Source of the DNA: Zhengella sedimenti
GTDB taxonomy: Bacteria > Pseudomonadota > Alphaproteobacteria > Rhizobiales > Rhizobiaceae
Direction of reading: 5' to 3'
NCBI RefSeq assembly: GCF_046506625.1
Contig: NZ_JBKFFP010000001.1
Span: forward strand, 1,085,094 to 1,149,093
Length of the DNA: 64,000 nt
The notes below the pieces were generated by a model. It was not told the DNA's origin. It did not search any database and was given only the letters and a program-made list of their open reading frames with translations. Below are positions 25,823 through 34,898 of this stretch, piece by piece (within the stretch, counting starts at the first letter, position 1; the number at the start of each line of letters is the position of its first letter). The position numbers were made by a program, and so were the translations under genes.

Positions 25823-27400
25823 ATGAGCACGACCGCCAAACGTCTCGCCGATTACGTGGCCAGGCGCGACTTCAGCCGTACGGCCGAACCATCGGGAGCC
25901 GGGAGAGGGGCGGCGCAAGGCGAACCGCGCTTCGTGGTGCAGAAACACGATGCGTCACGGCTGCACTACGACTTCCGGCTGGAATGGGACGGCGTGCTGC
26001 TGAGCTGGGCCGTGACGCGCGGACCGAGCGCCGACCCATCGGCCAAGCGGCTGGCGGTGCGCACGGAGGATCATCCGCTCGACTATGGCGATTTCGAAGG
26101 TACGATCCCGGAAGGCGAGTATGGCGGCGGCACGGTCATGCTCTGGGATCAGGGGACATGGGAAGCGCAGGAGGATTTCGCCAAGGGGCTGGACGAGGGC
26201 AAGCTGAAGTTTACGCTGCATGGCGCCCGCATGAAGGGCGGCTGGGCGCTTGTCCGCATGCGCGGCAAGGAGAAACGCGAGAACTGGCTCCTGATCAAGG
26301 AGCACGACGCTTTCGAGGAAGATGACGCGGAGGCGCTGACCCGGCGCTACAAGACCAGCGTTTCCAGCGGTCGGACCATGGCGGCGATCGCGAAGGGCGC
26401 CCGCGCCAAGCGGAAGGATGCGAAAGGGGCGCTCATGAAGGACCAATCCCGCCGGTTCGACCTCGCACGGCCGGATTTTCGCGAGCCGGAACTGGCGAGG
26501 CTGGTCGACGATGTGCCGGAAGGCGAGGACTGGCTGCATGAGGTCAAGTTCGACGGCTACCGGTGCCTGGCGGCGCTCGGCAGGCAAGGTGTGACACTGT
26601 TCAGCCGCTCCGGCCTCGACTGGACCGGACGCTACGAGGGCCTGCCCGAGGCCTTCGAATTGCTCGACTGCCGGAACGCACTGATCGATGGCGAGGTGGT
26701 GTCGGGTGCGAAGGGGGAGGGTTCTTCCTTCTCGTCCCTGCAACGGGACCTTGAGCAGGGAAACCCGGTGCTGTTCATGGCCTTCGACCTGCTCGAACTC
26801 AATGGGAAAGACCTGACGGGCAAGGCGTTGCAGGAGCGCAAGGACATGCTCCGGGACCTGCTGTCCGGCCTGCCCGGGGATTCGCCGGTGCGTTATTCGG
26901 AACACGTTCGCGGCGGTGGACAGGCGGTGTTCGACAATGTGCGCAAGGCCGGCGGCGAGGGCATCGTCTCCAAGAAGGCCGACAGCCGCTACAAGGGAAA
27001 GCGCAGCGGCGCGTGGCTGAAGATCAAGGCCGGCCACCGCCAGGAGTTCGTGGTCGCCGGCTGGTCGCCATCCGACAAGAAGGGCCGGCCGTTCTCCTCG
27101 CTCATCCTCGCAACCTTCGACAAGGGTGGCCTGACCTATCGCGGCCGCGTCGGCAGCGGCTTCAGCGATGGCGACTTCGACCGGCTGACACCCATGCTTG
27201 AAAGGCGCAGCCGCAAGACCGCGCCCGTCGACGAGGTTCCACGGGATGTCGAACGGGATGCCCGCTGGGTGACGCCGAACATCGTCGTGGAGGTGGAAAT
27301 GGCCGAACTGACCGATCAGGGCATCATCCGTCACGGCGTCTTTCTCGGCGTGCGCGAGGACAAGGATGCGAAAGCGGTAAAGCTGGAGAAACCGCAATAG
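25823..27400 (+). CDS. ligD: LigD-type ATP-dependent DNA ligase with 3'-phosphoesterase domain
   Basis: The protein has 525 residues. The N-terminal phosphoesterase domain (about 1-190) has HDASRLHYDFRLEWDG and the EYGGGTVMLWDQGTW strand. The ligase domain has its adenylated lysine in HEVKFDGYR near residue 241, motif III-IV segments (MAFDLLELNG, GGEGIVSKK), and a C-terminal OB domain. This is the end-processing and sealing part of bacterial non-homologous end joining. The polymerase part that is usually fused sits in the next gene, 10 bases away. No ku gene is in the window. Confidence 0.9.
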   Translation: MSTTAKRLADYVARRDFSRTAEPSGAGRGAAQGEPRFVVQKHDASRLHYDFRLEWDGVLLSWAVTRGPSADPSAKRLAVRTEDHPLDYGDFEGTIPEGEYGGGTVMLWDQGTWEAQEDFAKGLDEGKLKFTLHGARMKGGWALVRMRGKEKRENWLLIKEHDAFEEDDAEALTRRYKTSVSSGRTMAAIAKGARAKRKDAKGALMKDQSRRFDLARPDFREPELARLVDDVPEGEDWLHEVKFDGYRCLAALGRQGVTLFSRSGLDWTGRYEGLPEAFELLDCRNALIDGEVVSGAKGEGSSFSSLQRDLEQGNPVLFMAFDLLELNGKDLTGKALQERKDMLRDLLSGLPGDSPVRYSEHVRGGGQAVFDNVRKAGGEGIVSKKADSRYKGKRSGAWLKIKAGHRQEFVVAGWSPSDKKGRPFSSLILATFDKGGLTYRGRVGSGFSDGDFDRLTPMLERRSRKTAPVDEVPRDVERDARWVTPNIVVEVEMAELTDQGIIRHGVFLGVREDKDAKAVKLEKPQ

Positions 27401-27410
27401 GAAGGGCGCC

Positions 27411-28304
27411 ATGCCGGACTATCTGGGCATCACCATCTCGCATGCGGACCGGGTCGTTTTTCCCGATGCTGGCTGCACGAAGGGCGATGTCGCCGCCTGG
27501 TACGCCAAGGCCGCCGAACGGATGCTCGCGCTTGCCGGGCGCCGGCCTGTCGCGCTGTTGCGCTGTCCGCAGGGGCGGGAAGGGGACTGCTTCTTCCAGA
27601 AACATGCGGGCAAGGGATTCCCGGCCCAGATCGATACGGTCCGTATCAAGGAGAAATCCGGCGGTTCGCAAGCCTATATGGAGATCCGGCAAAAGGCTGG
27701 TTTCGTGGCCGCCGCGCAAATGGGGGCCATCGAATTCCATATCTGGGGATCACGCAGCGACAGGCTTGAGAGGCCGGACAGGCTGGTCTTCGACATCGAC
27801 CCCGACGAGGGACTGGCGTTTGGCGACGTCAAGCGGGCCGCCTGCGAGTTGAAGGGTTTTCTCGGCGAAACCGGCCTGGAGAGCCATCCGCTCGTCACGG
27901 GAGGCAAGGGGGTGCATGTCATCGTGCCCTTGCGCCGCACGGTCGAATGGGAAACAGCGGCCGGCTTCTGCCGCACGGTCGCAGCCCATTTCGCCAGCGC
28001 CTACCCGCACCGCTACGTCGACACCATGTCGAAGGAAAAACGCAAGGGCCGGATCTTCATCGACTGGCTCCGCAACCAGCGCGGCAATACCGCCATCGCT
28101 CCCTGGTCGGTGCGGGCGCGGGCCGGCGCGCCGGTCGCGGTTCCGCTCACATGGGACGAGTTGCAGGCCTGCGAGGCGGCCAACCGCTTCTCCATGGGCG
28201 ATGCCATGGCGCGCCTTTCAAAGCCCTGCCCGCTTCTCGAAGCGAAAAGACAGACGCTGTCGGCGGCTACCATTGATGCGCTGGAAGCCGCGGTGACGGG
28301 CTGA
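27411..28304 (+). CDS. LigD-type primase-polymerase domain protein, stand-alone
   Basis: The protein has 297 residues and matches the LigD POL domain (archaeo-eukaryotic primase fold). Visible segments are ISHADRVVFPDAGCTKGDV, the metal-binding VFDIDPDEG, GGKGVHVIVPL, and the late GRIFIDWLRNQRGNTAIAPWSVRARAGAP. It would add nucleotides at breaks held by Ku before ligation. It is cotranscribed with the ligase/phosphoesterase gene, so LigD is split here into two polypeptides. The ends look intact and start and stop are clean, so this is not a frameshift product. Confidence 0.88.
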   Translation: MPDYLGITISHADRVVFPDAGCTKGDVAAWYAKAAERMLALAGRRPVALLRCPQGREGDCFFQKHAGKGFPAQIDTVRIKEKSGGSQAYMEIRQKAGFVAAAQMGAIEFHIWGSRSDRLERPDRLVFDIDPDEGLAFGDVKRAACELKGFLGETGLESHPLVTGGKGVHVIVPLRRTVEWETAAGFCRTVAAHFASAYPHRYVDTMSKEKRKGRIFIDWLRNQRGNTAIAPWSVRARAGAPVAVPLTWDELQACEAANRFSMGDAMARLSKPCPLLEAKRQTLSAATIDALEAAVTG

Positions 28305-28321
28305 GGCCACAGGGCTCCCCG

Positions 28322-29326
28322 CTATGTGCGCTTTTTCCAGAAAACGGGCGTGCGCTTCAGGTCCTTCCAGAGGGCGCGGGCATGGCTCCAGGCGGTTTCC
28401 GCTTCCATGGCCTTGGCGCCGAGAAGGCGTCCGATCGCGCGCTGGACGGCCGGATCGGCATCGGCGCCGGCCGGGTCTCCGGCGAACCATGTCTCCGCCA
28501 TGCGGGTGTCGTTCAGGGCGCCGAAGACATCCTGAAGCGATTTGAGGTGCGCGAGAAAGGGCGCGACCTTCTTTTGCGCATGGATGGGGGCGAGAAACTC
28601 CACCGCATAGCGCAGCTTCTTCAACTCCTTGCGCAGTTCATGGCGTTGTTCCAGCGTCAGCCGGCCGATCTTGCGGGCATGGGCGCGGGTCTTCTTCCAG
28701 CGTTTGTCCAGCACCATGCCGGCCAGGTCGCGAGCCGGCACGCCGCGCCACTTCGCCTGTCCGGTATCGTCCGCGGTCATCCACGGCGCGGTTTCGACCC
28801 AGACCTGCAGGTCGCGCAGGAATGCGCTTGCGCGCGGACCCGAAATTGTCGTGCGAAAAGACGTGCGCAGACCGGATGCGCTAGCTTGGACGGATTGCGC
28901 CAAGGCCGCCGCGCCCTCGTCATCGGGCCGTGCCCTTGCCAGCGGCTCCACCATTTCCGACAGGATCACATCGACGTCGCGCACCTTGCCGGCCTCGCGG
29001 CCCAGCCATTTGGCTTCGCTGGCGAGCACCTCGCGCGCCTCGCCGTCGACCACCTTGCCGAAGATGGACAGGGCGCTGCGCAGGCGGCGCAGGCCGATGC
29101 GCAACTGGTGCGGGCCCTCCGGATCGTCGGATGACAGGATCGCGGCGGCATTGGCCGATATCTGCGCGGCGCATTCGCGCAGGACCGACCGGGCTGCCTC
29201 GCCCGCCGGCATGGCGCGTACAAGGTGAACGGCGACTGCCTTGCGGACCGCCACCGACCCGGCGTCATTGGCATCCGGGCCGGCGCCCCCCTCGCCGAGG
29301 TGACGGTTCGAGTCCTGTTCGTTCAT
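28322..29326 (-). CDS. CHAD-domain protein
   Basis: The 334-residue helical protein has the two CHAD signatures, HQLRIGLRRLRSAL near residue 73 and HELRKELKKLRYAVEF near residue 230, both rich in histidine, arginine and lysine. CHAD domains bind polyphosphate. No CYTH (ygiF-type) domain is fused, so it has no visible catalytic part. It converges on the LigD pair, with stops 17 bases apart, and follows the ect operon on the same strand after a hairpin. Confidence 0.88.
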   Translation of the reverse strand: MNEQDSNRHLGEGGAGPDANDAGSVAVRKAVAVHLVRAMPAGEAARSVLRECAAQISANAAAILSSDDPEGPHQLRIGLRRLRSALSIFGKVVDGEAREVLASEAKWLGREAGKVRDVDVILSEMVEPLARARPDDEGAAALAQSVQASASGLRTSFRTTISGPRASAFLRDLQVWVETAPWMTADDTGQAKWRGVPARDLAGMVLDKRWKKTRAHARKIGRLTLEQRHELRKELKKLRYAVEFLAPIHAQKKVAPFLAHLKSLQDVFGALNDTRMAETWFAGDPAGADADPAVQRAIGRLLGAKAMEAETAWSHARALWKDLKRTPVFWKKRT

Positions 29327-29411
29327 GGCCCGCTCCGGTCTACGCTGTTGCGGGCAGTTTCATCCGGTTCCTGGAAAAAGGCAATTTGCGTGACCGCCAG
29401 CATGGATGGAG

Positions 29412-29435
29412 GTGCCGGCGGGATCGCGCCGGCAC
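29412..29435 (-). terminator. Hairpin after the ect-ask operon
   Basis: GTGCCGGCG (29412-29420) and CGCCGGCAC (29427-29435) form a perfect 9-bp stem with a 6-base loop. It sits 8 bases past the stop of the aspartate kinase gene, in the direction of transcription. There is no clear U-tract, so it may be a weak terminator or an mRNA 3'-end protector. Confidence 0.5.
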
Positions 29436-29443
29436 GCGCCTTG

Positions 29444-30928
29444 TCAGGCCGCGTGTTTGAGCGGATTGCCGGCAGCGGTTTCAACGAGCGCGCGGTGAAG
29501 CGCCCGGGCACCGGCTTCCTTGTCCTCCTCGGAAAGGAGAAACTGCACATCGACGCCCCGTCCAGTTTCCTGGGCGGCGATGGGCGTGATGCCGGCTTCG
29601 CGAAGGGCCTGCAGCCCGTTGAGCATCACGTCCTGGCCGGTCAGGTCCCGGCCGATGGCGGAGACGATGGCCGCGCGGCGCGCGGTGATGCGGGCATTGG
29701 GGTAACGCTCGCGCAGGTCCCGCTCGACCCGGCGCACGCCCTTCAACGTCGCCTCGACATGATGGACGATGGAATTGGCGTTCGACGCCTTGGAGACGAT
29801 GCGCAGGCGATGGCGCGTCAGGGCATCGAGGATGGCCGCGTCGTAGCCCTTCACGCCCACCATGTCCTGCTCGAACAGTTCGATGGAGGTGATGGTCAGT
29901 CCGGTGATCATCTGCACGCCCGGCTCGCCGGCCAGATCGGCGTCGATCAGTGTGCCCGGATCATCCGGTTCGAACGCGTTGGCGACGCGCAGCGGCACGC
30001 CGGCCTGTCGCAGGGTCTTTGCCGCCTTGGGATGGATGGCTTCCATGCCCATGTTGGAAAGCTGGTCGGCCACGTCGTAGTTCGTGCGGCCGATCTTGCG
30101 CACCTTGTCCTCGCCGACAAGCTTCGGATCCGCGCTGGAAAGGTGGAACTCCTTGTGGATGATCGCCTCTCGCGCGCCGGTCAGCGCGGCGATGGTCGCG
30201 AAAGTCACTTCCGAATAACCCCGGTCGAATTCCTTCATCAGGCCTTCGCGGCATTGCGCATAGCCGGTGACGATGGGCAGTTCGCTGGCCAGGTCGATGT
30301 CGGCGAAGGCGGTTTCGATGCGCTCGTGAAGGTCCGGCTGGGTTTCGTCGCGCCAGCCGGTCAGATCGACCAGGCGCGCATTGACGCCATGGCGGCGCAA
30401 CAGGATCGCGAGGTTGTTGGCGGAATGGGCTTCGCCGAGGGCGGCAAGCAGTTCGCGCGTCGTCTGCATGTGCTCGGTCAGCTGGAAGTGGCCGTAGGAG
30501 CACAGGCGCTGCAGGTCGATCAGGCAGCCGCGCGCGCCCTCGATGCGTTCGCGCACGAATTCGTCAGCCGCCTGGCGGTCGGCCGCATGGTCGAACAGGC
30601 CGGCATTGATCTCCAGCATGGCGCGCGCCGTCTGCGACAGCGCATCCATCCAGCCGTGGTGGTTGTCGGCGCTGGCAAACAGCGCGTAGACACCCAGTTC
30701 GCCGGATTTCTTGTGTTCCAGCAGGCGGTCGGTGATGCCGCCGAAGGCGGAAACGACGAAGACACGCTGGTAGAGGTCCGCGCCGGTGCGCTCACCCACA
30801 AGGATCGTGCCGAGCAGTTCGCGCAGGCGACTCATGGAGGTGCCGCCGATCTTCTCGACGGTGTGCGCGCATCGCAGCGGCGTGTTGTCCTGCGATGCGT
30901 TCCGGCTGGTTTTCTCAGCCTTTGTCAT
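29444..30928 (-). CDS. ask: Ectoine-specific aspartate kinase
   Basis: The protein has 494 residues and is much longer than, and distinct from, the housekeeping LysC at 49858. The kinase part begins with HTVEKIGGTSMSRL after a short N-terminal tail. Later blocks include SGELGVYALFASADNHHGWMD and EFHLSSADPKLVGEDKVRKI, typical of Ask_Ect proteins. ACT-type sensory regions follow (LTITSIELFEQDMVG, then AAIVSAIGRD). It supplies aspartyl phosphate for ectoine and is thought to escape lysine/threonine feedback. It is the last gene of the ectABCD-ask operon, 16 bases after ectD. Confidence 0.92.
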   Translation of the reverse strand: MTKAEKTSRNASQDNTPLRCAHTVEKIGGTSMSRLRELLGTILVGERTGADLYQRVFVVSAFGGITDRLLEHKKSGELGVYALFASADNHHGWMDALSQTARAMLEINAGLFDHAADRQAADEFVRERIEGARGCLIDLQRLCSYGHFQLTEHMQTTRELLAALGEAHSANNLAILLRRHGVNARLVDLTGWRDETQPDLHERIETAFADIDLASELPIVTGYAQCREGLMKEFDRGYSEVTFATIAALTGAREAIIHKEFHLSSADPKLVGEDKVRKIGRTNYDVADQLSNMGMEAIHPKAAKTLRQAGVPLRVANAFEPDDPGTLIDADLAGEPGVQMITGLTITSIELFEQDMVGVKGYDAAILDALTRHRLRIVSKASNANSIVHHVEATLKGVRRVERDLRERYPNARITARRAAIVSAIGRDLTGQDVMLNGLQALREAGITPIAAQETGRGVDVQFLLSEEDKEAGARALHRALVETAAGNPLKHAA

Positions 30929-30944
30929 TGTTCATTCTCTCCTT

Positions 30945-31877
30945 TCAGGCCAGCGGGCCCGATGCGATTTCAAGCGGGAGGGCGTCGCCCCGCGCCGCCA
31001 GGAAGTCCGGCCGCGGTTTCGAGGCCGCGAAGGGATCAAGCAGCGCGTTGGACACCGCATTGAACACGAAGAAGGCGTTGGACCGGGCAAACGGCGTGAT
31101 GTTGGAATTCGACCCGTGCATGGTGTTGCAGTCGAAGAGCACCAGCGTGCCGGCCGGGCCGGTCGCGCTCTCGATGCCGTTTTCGCGGGCCAGCCGGCTC
31201 AAAGCCTCATGCGAGGGCGTGCCGACCTCCTGCACCTTCAGCGAGGTCTTGTGGTTGTCATCCGGCGTCTCGCCCGCGCAGCCGATGAAGGTCTTGTGCG
31301 AGCCCGGCATCAGCATCAGCGCGCCATTGTTGGCGTCGTTGTCGGTCAGCAGCAGCGAGGCCGAGACCGCGCGCATGCGCGGCATGCCATCCTCGGCGTG
31401 CCAGGTCTCGAAATCGGAATGCCAGTAGAATTCCTTGCCCGTGAAGCCCGGCTTGTAGTTCAGCCGCGACTGGTGGATGTAGACCTCGTCACCCAGCAGG
31501 AAGCGCGCGATGCCTGCCAGACGCCGGTCGCGGGCCAGCCGGTCGAAGATCACGCTCTGCTCGGGCAGCTTGAAGATGGTGCGCACCGCATCGCTGTCGG
31601 GTTCGGTGATGACCGTGTCCTGCATCAGCGTGCGCCCGCCCTCGCGCAGGCCCTTGGCTTCGGCCTGCAAGGCCTTCACTTCCTCGGGCGTGAACAGGTT
31701 TTCGAGCACGAGAAAGCCGTTGCGCTCGAAGCTGTCTGCCTGCTGGGCAGTCAGCGGCGCGTCGGGGCGCCACTGGCTCCAGACCGTGCGGTCGTGCCGC
31801 TCGCTCCAGGTCTCCTGCGGCAGGCGGGTGGGGTAGGCGTCGGTTGTGTTTCGTTCGGGGTTCTGCATGAGATTCAT
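30945..31877 (-). CDS. ectD: Ectoine hydroxylase
   Basis: The 310-residue Fe(II)/2-oxoglutarate dioxygenase converts ectoine to 5-hydroxyectoine. The iron facial triad is visible as H153 and D155 in YWHSDFETWHAEDGMPRMRA, the EctD signature, and H254 in NTMHGSNSN. It lies between ectC and ask, which gives the five-gene order ectABCD-ask found in many alphaproteobacteria. The cell should therefore make hydroxyectoine as well as ectoine, with protection against salt, heat and desiccation. Confidence 0.96.
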   Translation of the reverse strand: MNLMQNPERNTTDAYPTRLPQETWSERHDRTVWSQWRPDAPLTAQQADSFERNGFLVLENLFTPEEVKALQAEAKGLREGGRTLMQDTVITEPDSDAVRTIFKLPEQSVIFDRLARDRRLAGIARFLLGDEVYIHQSRLNYKPGFTGKEFYWHSDFETWHAEDGMPRMRAVSASLLLTDNDANNGALMLMPGSHKTFIGCAGETPDDNHKTSLKVQEVGTPSHEALSRLARENGIESATGPAGTLVLFDCNTMHGSNSNITPFARSNAFFVFNAVSNALLDPFAASKPRPDFLAARGDALPLEIASGPLA

Positions 31878-31930
31878 TGCTCTCTCCCGTCCTTGTTGGT
31901 TTTGGTTGGCGTTTGGTCCGGCGCCCCGTT

Positions 31931-32323
31931 TCAGGCCTCCTCGGCTACGAGGGCATAGGATCCGTCCGCCTGGTGGACTTCCTGGCCGGTGACCGGCGGA
32001 TTGAACACGCAGGCCATGATCATTTCCTCGCCGGCGCGCAGGATGTGCCTGTCATGCTTGTCGAGCGCATACATGATGCCCGGCCGGATCTGGTGGACCT
32101 CACCGGTGGCGATGTCCTCGATGGAACCGGAACCGGAGATGCAATAGACGGATTCAAGGTGGTTCTTGTAATGGAAGTTCAGTTCGCCACCGGCATGGAT
32201 GGTGGTGATGTGAAAGCTGAACCCCATCTTGTCGCCGGCGAGCAGCAGGCGGACGCTCTCCCACCCGTCCGACACGACGTGCCGCTCGGTGTTCCTGGCT
32301 TCGTTCAGGTCACGTACGATCAT
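31931..32323 (-). CDS. ectC: Ectoine synthase
   Basis: The protein has 130 residues and a cupin fold, with the EctC pattern MIVRDLNEARNTERHV at the start, HYKNHLESVYCISGSGSIED and GIMYALDKHDRHILRA. It closes N-gamma-acetyl-diaminobutyrate to ectoine by loss of water. It starts 6 bases after ectB and is the normal size for the family. Confidence 0.96.
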   Translation of the reverse strand: MIVRDLNEARNTERHVVSDGWESVRLLLAGDKMGFSFHITTIHAGGELNFHYKNHLESVYCISGSGSIEDIATGEVHQIRPGIMYALDKHDRHILRAGEEMIMACVFNPPVTGQEVHQADGSYALVAEEA

Positions 32324-32329
32324 TGCTCT

Positions 32330-33619
32330 TTACTCCGCTGCGATGGTCTTGGGCTGGATGACAGTTGCGACGGCCGCCTCGAGGATGTCGAGGCCGCGTT
32401 CGAGCCGTTCGCGTTCGATGGTCAGGGGCGCGAGGATCTTGACGACTTCGTCGAAGGCGCCCGAGGTCTCGATGATCAGGCCGTTGCGGAAGCATTCCGC
32501 ACAGATGTCGGAAGCGCGCTCGCCGCTGCCCACGTCGACGCCCTGCATCATGCCGCGGCCCTTGACGCGAGCGCCCGGCACGCGGCTTGCAATGCGGTTC
32601 AGCCGTTTGCCGAGAAGGTCGGCCTTGCCTGCGATCTCTTCCTGGAAGGCGTCGCCGGACCAGAATTTTTCCAGCGCAACGCGCGCGGTCACGAAGGCAT
32701 GGTTGTTGCCGCGGAAGGTCCCGTTGTGCTCGGCCGGGCCGAAAATGTCATGCTCCGGACGGATCAGCACGGCAGCCAGCGGCAAGCCGTAGCCAGACAG
32801 CGATTTGGCCATGGTGACGATATCCGGCATGATACCGAAATCCTCGAAACTGAAGAAGGTTCCCGTGCGTCCGCATCCTGCCTGGATGTCGTCGACGATG
32901 AAGAGCGCGCCGTTGTCGCGGGCGATTCTCTCGATGCGGCGCACCCATTCCGGCGAGGCGGCATTCAACCCGCCTTCGCCCTGGACCGTTTCCAGGATGA
33001 TGGCCGCCGGTGCATCGATGCCGCCGGAGGGATCGGACAGCATCTGTTCCAGAAGGGCCGCGGAATCGGTGTCCTGGTCGAGAAAGCCGTCAAAGGGCAT
33101 GCGGGTGACATCGGGCAGGCCGACGCCGGCGCCACCGCGATGGTAGCCATTGCCGGTGGCCGCCAGTGCGCCGTTGGTGACGCCATGGAAGCCGTTGGTG
33201 AAGGCGATCACGTTGGTGCGGCCGGTCACCTTGCGGGCCAGCTTCAAGGCTGCCTCGACGGCATTGGCCCCGGTCGGGCCGCAGAACATCACCTTGTGAT
33301 CCATGTCTCGCGGCTTGAGGACGATGCGCTCGAAAGCCTTGAGGAAATCGGCCTTTGCGCCGGTATGCATGTCCAGGCCATGGGTGACGCCGTCGCCGGC
33401 GATGTATTCGACCAGCGCGGCCTTCATGTCCGGATCGTTATGGCCGTAGTTGAGCGACGAGCAACCGGCCAGGAAATCGATGTATTCGCGGCCGTCGGCA
33501 TCGGTCAGTGTGGCGTTGCGGCCGGTCTCGAAGACGACCGGAAAGCTGCGGCAATAGCTGCGCACAGCCGATTCGCGCCGGGAGAAAATGGTGGTGTCGT
33601 CCGTCGTGGCGGAAGTCAT
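32330..33619 (-). CDS. ectB: Diaminobutyrate-2-oxoglutarate transaminase
   Basis: The 429-residue class III PLP aminotransferase has FCGPTGANAVEAALKLARK, the cofactor aspartate in FIVDDIQAGCGRTG, and the lysine of DIVTMAKSLSGYGLP that binds PLP. It makes L-2,4-diaminobutyrate from aspartate semialdehyde and glutamate, the first dedicated step of ectoine synthesis. It lies 50 bases after ectA. Confidence 0.96.
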   Translation of the reverse strand: MTSATTDDTTIFSRRESAVRSYCRSFPVVFETGRNATLTDADGREYIDFLAGCSSLNYGHNDPDMKAALVEYIAGDGVTHGLDMHTGAKADFLKAFERIVLKPRDMDHKVMFCGPTGANAVEAALKLARKVTGRTNVIAFTNGFHGVTNGALAATGNGYHRGGAGVGLPDVTRMPFDGFLDQDTDSAALLEQMLSDPSGGIDAPAAIILETVQGEGGLNAASPEWVRRIERIARDNGALFIVDDIQAGCGRTGTFFSFEDFGIMPDIVTMAKSLSGYGLPLAAVLIRPEHDIFGPAEHNGTFRGNNHAFVTARVALEKFWSGDAFQEEIAGKADLLGKRLNRIASRVPGARVKGRGMMQGVDVGSGERASDICAECFRNGLIIETSGAFDEVVKILAPLTIERERLERGLDILEAAVATVIQPKTIAAE

Positions 33620-33669
33620 GGGAACCTCTTTTCAGGTTTGTTGTCTTTGTCTTCGCGCAGGTGGCGAAA

Positions 33670-34203
33670 TCAGGCGGCGGCGCGCCTTGCATCCGGGAAG
33701 CGGATGGTGACCATGTGCTCGGTCTCGTGGCGGCCGTCGAAATGGTCATCCCGGCGATAGTGCGGGCGGTCGCTGAGCCTGCCGCCGCGACTGCGGGCCA
33801 GGGATGAAAACAGCGCCCAGCTTGCCTCGTTGTCCGGCGTGATGGTGGTCTGCAGACGGGCGACATCCTTGCAGGCGTCGCGGTCGAGCAGATGGTTCAG
33901 CATGCGCTTGCCCACGCCCTGGCCCTGGGCCAGCGGCGAGACGGCGACCTGCCAGACGAAAAGCGTTTCGGGGTCGTCGGGCAGGCGATAGGCGGAGATC
34001 CATCCGACCAGCTTGCCGTCGGCCCGGGTGGCCGCAACGCATGTTTCGGCAAAATGGTCGCACTGGATCAGGTTGCAATAGCGGGAGTTGACGTCCAGCG
34101 GCTCGCAGGCCCGGACAAGCTCCCAGACGTCGCTGCCGTCTTCGCGCGTGGGCTCGCGAAAGGTGATGGTGTCTTTTCGTTTCAGTGGTTCAACGGGTTT
34201 CAT
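33670..34203 (-). CDS. ectA: Diaminobutyrate acetyltransferase
   Basis: This 177-residue GNAT enzyme contains FREPTREDGSDVWELVRACEPLD at the start and the acetyl-CoA loop SPLAQGQGVGKRML. It acetylates 2,4-diaminobutyrate with acetyl-CoA. It is the first gene of the ect operon, and the AT-rich region upstream (34204-34388) carries the promoter shared divergently with ectR. Confidence 0.95.
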   Translation of the reverse strand: MKPVEPLKRKDTITFREPTREDGSDVWELVRACEPLDVNSRYCNLIQCDHFAETCVAATRADGKLVGWISAYRLPDDPETLFVWQVAVSPLAQGQGVGKRMLNHLLDRDACKDVARLQTTITPDNEASWALFSSLARSRGGRLSDRPHYRRDDHFDGRHETEHMVTIRFPDARRAAA

Positions 34204-34236
34204 GGGTCTCCGAAATGCCTGTTCAATGTGCTGCGG

Positions 34237-34264
34237 ATATTATGATTATCGAACTACATGACAA
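34237..34264 (-). promoter_or_regulatory. Candidate ectA promoter in an AT-rich divergent region
   Basis: On the minus strand TTGTCA (34264-34259) and TAATAT (34242-34237) are separated by 16 bases and lie 34 bases upstream of the ectA ATG. The 34204-34388 region is strikingly AT-rich for this genome and also contains ATATGATATAAT-like sequence nearer ectR. EctR-type repressors are known to bind over such promoter elements. Confidence 0.5.
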
Positions 34265-34388
34265 CAGATGATGCCGAAAAAAGTTCTGAAAAATATATAA
34301 ATTGTTGAAATCAATGTGAAAAAATGCGATATGATATAATTTGCAAATCAAAATGGTTTTCCGCATCGGATCAACCGGAAGAGGTGGC

Positions 34389-34868
34389 ATGGAAGACAGG
34401 GTACAGGCATCGCTGATCGCGTTGAGACGCATTCTCAGGGCTACCGAATTCAATGCCCGCGCGCTGGCCAAGGCCACCGGGCTGACAGTCCCGCAGCTCA
34501 TCGTGCTGGAAATCGTCGCGCGCAATGACCGCGTGGCCCCGAAGACGATCGCCGCCCAGGCCGGCGTCGGTCAGGCGACGGCGACGACGCTGATCGACAA
34601 GCTGGAGCGGCGCGGCCTGGTTTCGCGCACGCGCGGCCAGCGCGACAAGCGCATCGTCTGGGTGAGCGTGACGGAGGAGGGGCGGGCCGTCCTGGCGGCG
34701 GCGCCGGACCCCTTGCAGCGCATCTTCGCGCGCCAGTTTTCCGACCTTCCCGACTGGGAACAGGCCATGGTCCTCTCGGTGCTGGAACGGGTGGGCGACA
34801 TGCTCAACGCCGGCGACATCGACGCCTCGCCGCTGCTTGACGTGGGCGCGATCGTGGCAAAGGAGTGA
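34389..34868 (+). CDS. ectR: MarR-family regulator of ectoine synthesis
   Basis: The protein has 159 residues and a MarR winged helix-turn-helix: LTVPQLIVLEIVARND, KTIAAQAGVGQATATTLIDKLERRGLVSR, then the DKRIVWVSVTEEG wing. It is transcribed divergently from ectA, as in methylotrophs and halophiles where EctR represses ectABC(D)-ask. The ATG at 34389 follows GGAAGAGGTGG; an upstream in-frame ATG at 34341 lies in the AT-rich promoter DNA. It ends at a perfect hairpin (34869-34888). Confidence 0.9.
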   Translation: MEDRVQASLIALRRILRATEFNARALAKATGLTVPQLIVLEIVARNDRVAPKTIAAQAGVGQATATTLIDKLERRGLVSRTRGQRDKRIVWVSVTEEGRAVLAAAPDPLQRIFARQFSDLPDWEQAMVLSVLERVGDMLNAGDIDASPLLDVGAIVAKE

Positions 34869-34888
34869 GGCAGCGCGCAGGCGCTGCC
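34869..34888 (+). terminator. Hairpin directly after ectR
   Basis: GGCAGCGC (34869-34876) and GCGCTGCC (34881-34888) form a perfect 8-bp stem with a 4-base loop, starting at the base after the ectR stop codon. No T-tract follows. It lies between two convergent genes. Confidence 0.45.
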
Positions 34889-34898
34889 GGCTGCCTCC

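Noticed and set aside
23438..25948. A long minus-strand frame opposite the acyl-CoA dehydrogenase
   Set aside because: It is antisense to a conserved gene with an intact active site and has no domain of its own.
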